Of a stretch of DNA of 64,000 nt, positions 61,844 through 64,000 are shown one piece after another; position 1 is the stretch's first letter; each line of letters opens with the position of its first letter. The stretch is from JAGQYP01 sp041392305 (GTDB lineage Bacteria; Bacteroidota; Bacteroidia; Flavobacteriales_D; Crocinitomicaceae), in assembly GCA_041392305.1 (NCBI GenBank), contig JAWKMJ010000011.1:59608-123607 (forward strand), read 5' to 3'. The position numbers were made by a program, and so were the translations under genes. Under the pieces are notes generated by a model. The model searched no databases. It was not told the DNA's origin and was given only the letters and a program-made list of their open reading frames with translations.

Positions 61844-64000
61844 TTAGACGTCCTTCTTTTTTCGACACCATTTTTTAAAATAAAGTACATCCAAGTAGTA
61901 GAGAATTTTTAAAGATAAAGTGTTGGTTGCAGGTGATGCAATCATATCTCCAAAATTTTGAAAGAAATTGACGTCAGTTCCATTTCCGGAAGTGTAGATA
62001 GAGTTTTTCCATACCAAGCTTAATTCACTTCCCGGTTGGAAAACCCACTTGTAGATGAAGTCAATTGTAAAAGCGTTGTAGTTGATGTCGTGAAGTGATT
62101 CTCCGTTCATATCTACGCCATCATAGTTCATATCCTCAAATCGGCCATCATCTCCTAAGAGATAAAAATCCGTGTAGGTAACTTGTGCCCAATAATGCCT
62201 GATTCTAAGGTTAACTCCCATCCGATTAGTAAATCTGAAATCCATTGTAAGCGTATTGGTAATAGTCTGATTATTTCTCTTGCCAAATACGGATTCATTA
62301 GGTAAGTCGTCAAAAGGATAAAAAGCATAACCCTCCTGATTGTGAGCGTAATTATAGGTGAATTCGTAAACAAAGAATATTTTATTTCCAGCTCTTACAC
62401 GCGGACTTAAATACAAATATCCATCAAAGCGATTTTGATGAAAATATTGTCTCCAATTGGCTCGAATGTCATAAGCAAAAACTTTGCTGTAGTCACTTGA
62501 AAGCCATCCTCCTAGATTTATCGAGGGCAAAGCAAAAAACTTTTCTCCCCATTTTCTAGGTTCATAATAATCGTATTCACCAAATGGTTTGGCGTTCATC
62601 GTGATTGCTGCTGTCATAAAATTCAAATAGGTTCCGATTAAATTGAGATTGATATCAAAGGTTTCTGGACGATCGGGCATGGATAGTCGGGTGTGACTCA
62701 TGTTAAGTACAATGCGGGATCGGTAGAGTTTCTTCCATTTCTTAAAAGTGTAATAGCCAACTTCTCCATAAAAACTACGTTGGTTGTTTCTATATTGAAA
62801 TCCCAGATCATTAATGTCAAACTTGTCACTGATTTCTCCGTAAGTAATTTCCCCTTGTACATTTCCGGAAGTTTTTAAGGCCGTTAAACCATAGGAGTAA
62901 CCCAATTTGTTTTGAATTGATGGACTGTATAAATAGGATAGTTTTGCATTTCCACCTAAAGCAAAAGAATTTGCTTTATTTCTGTAAAGGCCTTCGACTA
63001 CGGATACATTTGCATCATAAAAATCGCCTTCTCTAGTGGTATTTGTATTCATGACAGAAAATACAGAGTTATTGGGAAGGTTCTGAGAGATGGAGAAAAT
63101 ATTGTAATTGGTTCATGGATCAGTAATGTAATTGCGAGCACCCCCAACGGTGTCGGAAATCACTCCAATTGTCCGATTGGTTACCGCATTTAAAAGACCA
63201 ACACCAATTCCTTGCTTTGTTCTTCCAGATAGTTTGGTTGCATTGATTAATTGAGCAACTCCAGGGTTTTTTGAGACATATTCTCCCAATGTATCCTGAA
63301 CTTCCCCATTTAGTTGATTGAAACCTAAAGGGACTCCTCCAATTCTTCTGGAATAAAATACATCTCCGATATTGTAAAGCTCCATACCTTCTGTAAAAAA
63401 TTGTCTATTTTCATTGAATTGAACTTCAAATGGTGTTAGGTTAAGGACCTGATCATCTGTTCGTACATTCGTGTAATCTGGAACTAAGGTCATATCTAAT
63501 GTGAAGGCATCCGTAATACCGTATTTAAGATCCATTCCCAATCCATATCCAAAATCCCAATCTTTACCTTTTGGATTGAGGTGATGTCGCATATATCCCG
63601 AAGCATAAGGTGAAAATGACAGTCTGACAGGAGGTTTGATTCCACGGATACCCTTGAGAATGCCAAATTGATTCAAAAGTCCGAATTTTTGAGGATTTAC
63701 TGGGTTCCAATAGGCATTTTCACGATTTCTTCGTATTTGTCTAACAAAGTTGATATTCCATGTTTGGATTTCTTTTCGTGGAAATCTAATCGCCGAAAAT
63801 GGAATCTGTATTTCTGCGATCCATGCCGAATCGGTTCTCACCGTTTTACTCATCCATACGGCATTCCAAGTACCATCACCCTCTTCACCAAAGTAGTATG
63901 CATCTCTTTGTACTCCCGATGCCGTAACGAAGTAACCAAATGCATTGTTTCCGCCTTTGTAAGGATCCACGATTACACCAAAATAATCACCGTTTCCAAA
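61844..64000 (-). pseudogene. DUF5916 outer-membrane protein gene with in-frame stop, 5' end off the window
   Basis: Two reading frames on the minus strand (64000-63113 and 63112-61844) share the same register and are separated by only one TGA (63113-63115). The sense continues across it: GGARNYITDP, stop, TNYNIFSISQNLPNNSVFS, matching the usual DUF5916 order, where a leucine-like codon is expected. The 5' part has PFSAIRFPRKEIQTWNINFVRQIRR and WNPVNPQKFG. The 3' part is a beta-barrel region. TGA is a normal stop elsewhere in the window, so this is a nonsense mutation or base error. The upstream portion is missing. Confidence 0.8.

Noticed and set aside
63113..63115. Stop-codon readthrough or TGA recoding to explain the split DUF5916 gene
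   Set aside because: TGA is used as a normal stop by other genes in the window, and no tRNA or SECIS-like element is seen. A point mutation or sequence error is simpler.

Overview
The window is AT-rich DNA from a member of the Bacteroidota, most likely an aquatic flavobacterium-like bacterium (order Flavobacteriales or a close relative). The evidence is direct. There are type IX secretion (T9SS) cargo proteins with gliding-motility-type (type B) and type A C-terminal sorting domains. There is an outer-membrane OmpA protein with a DUF5723-like barrel and thrombospondin type 3 repeats, and a DUF5916 outer-membrane protein. Several genes carry the Bacteroidota -7 promoter element TAnnTTTG, and Shine-Dalgarno sequences are almost absent. 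The genus cannot be fixed from this sequence. I saw no rRNA, tRNA or CRISPR.

Layout. 1-4486: a beta-propeller protein (cut by the window edge), an OmpA/TSP3 protein and a lipoprotein. 4490-9571: a compact exopolysaccharide block (glycosyltransferase, Wzx-like flippase, Wzz-like chain-length protein, Wzy/WaaL-like ligase). 9625-13887: an ABC exporter pair, a Ppx/GppA phosphatase and an NtrC-type regulator without a DNA-binding domain. 13938-18320: lipoprotein, TPR/PD40 protein, EI24 membrane protein, purB. 18324-23565: ECF sigma factor with a putative anti-sigma partner, lipoprotein, two tandem paralogous repeat proteins and a CPBP protease. 23617-31675: MscS channel, SulP transporter, thioredoxin, cupin, SPFH protein, histidine kinase and gpmI. 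31764-39849: two very large T9SS adhesin-like proteins whose 3' halves are near-identical, with a small secreted protein between them. 40053-45781: M20 dipeptidase, LEA-like lipoprotein, YyaL-like thioredoxin-domain protein, SIMPL protein and a CarboxypepD_reg protein. 45798-48135: two copies of a small GxxExxY nuclease element flanking a methyltransferase and a secreted protein. 48141-51202: fluC, PAP2, obg, adk, hpt, transcribed as one minus-strand run. 51371-56860: purK, purE, 3-hydroxyanthranilate dioxygenase, dCMP deaminase, a C-terminal processing protease and a GT87 protein. 56838-59805: an SDR enzyme and dnaK. 59999-64000: two broken genes, a multiply frameshifted T9SS protein and a DUF5916 gene with an in-frame stop.

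The most striking feature is the pair of about 0.5 kb units at 45798-46302 and 47621-48127. Each has four 10-bp tandem repeats (CACGGNGANN), then a -7 promoter element, one GxxExxY / PD-(D/E)XK-type ORF, and four copies of the same 10-bp repeat in inverted orientation. One copy is intact and the other is killed by a nonsense codon. The right arm of the dead copy supplies the stop codon of the neighbouring methyltransferase. This looks like a small self-contained mobile or selfish unit in which periodic inverted arms bracket a nuclease. I cannot tell from here whether it has been described.

Other points are a candidate three-stem structured RNA after trxA, a possible sigma-54-type promoter with repeated TGTCA boxes before dnaK, and an NtrC-type activator with no HTH and a GAFTSA loop.
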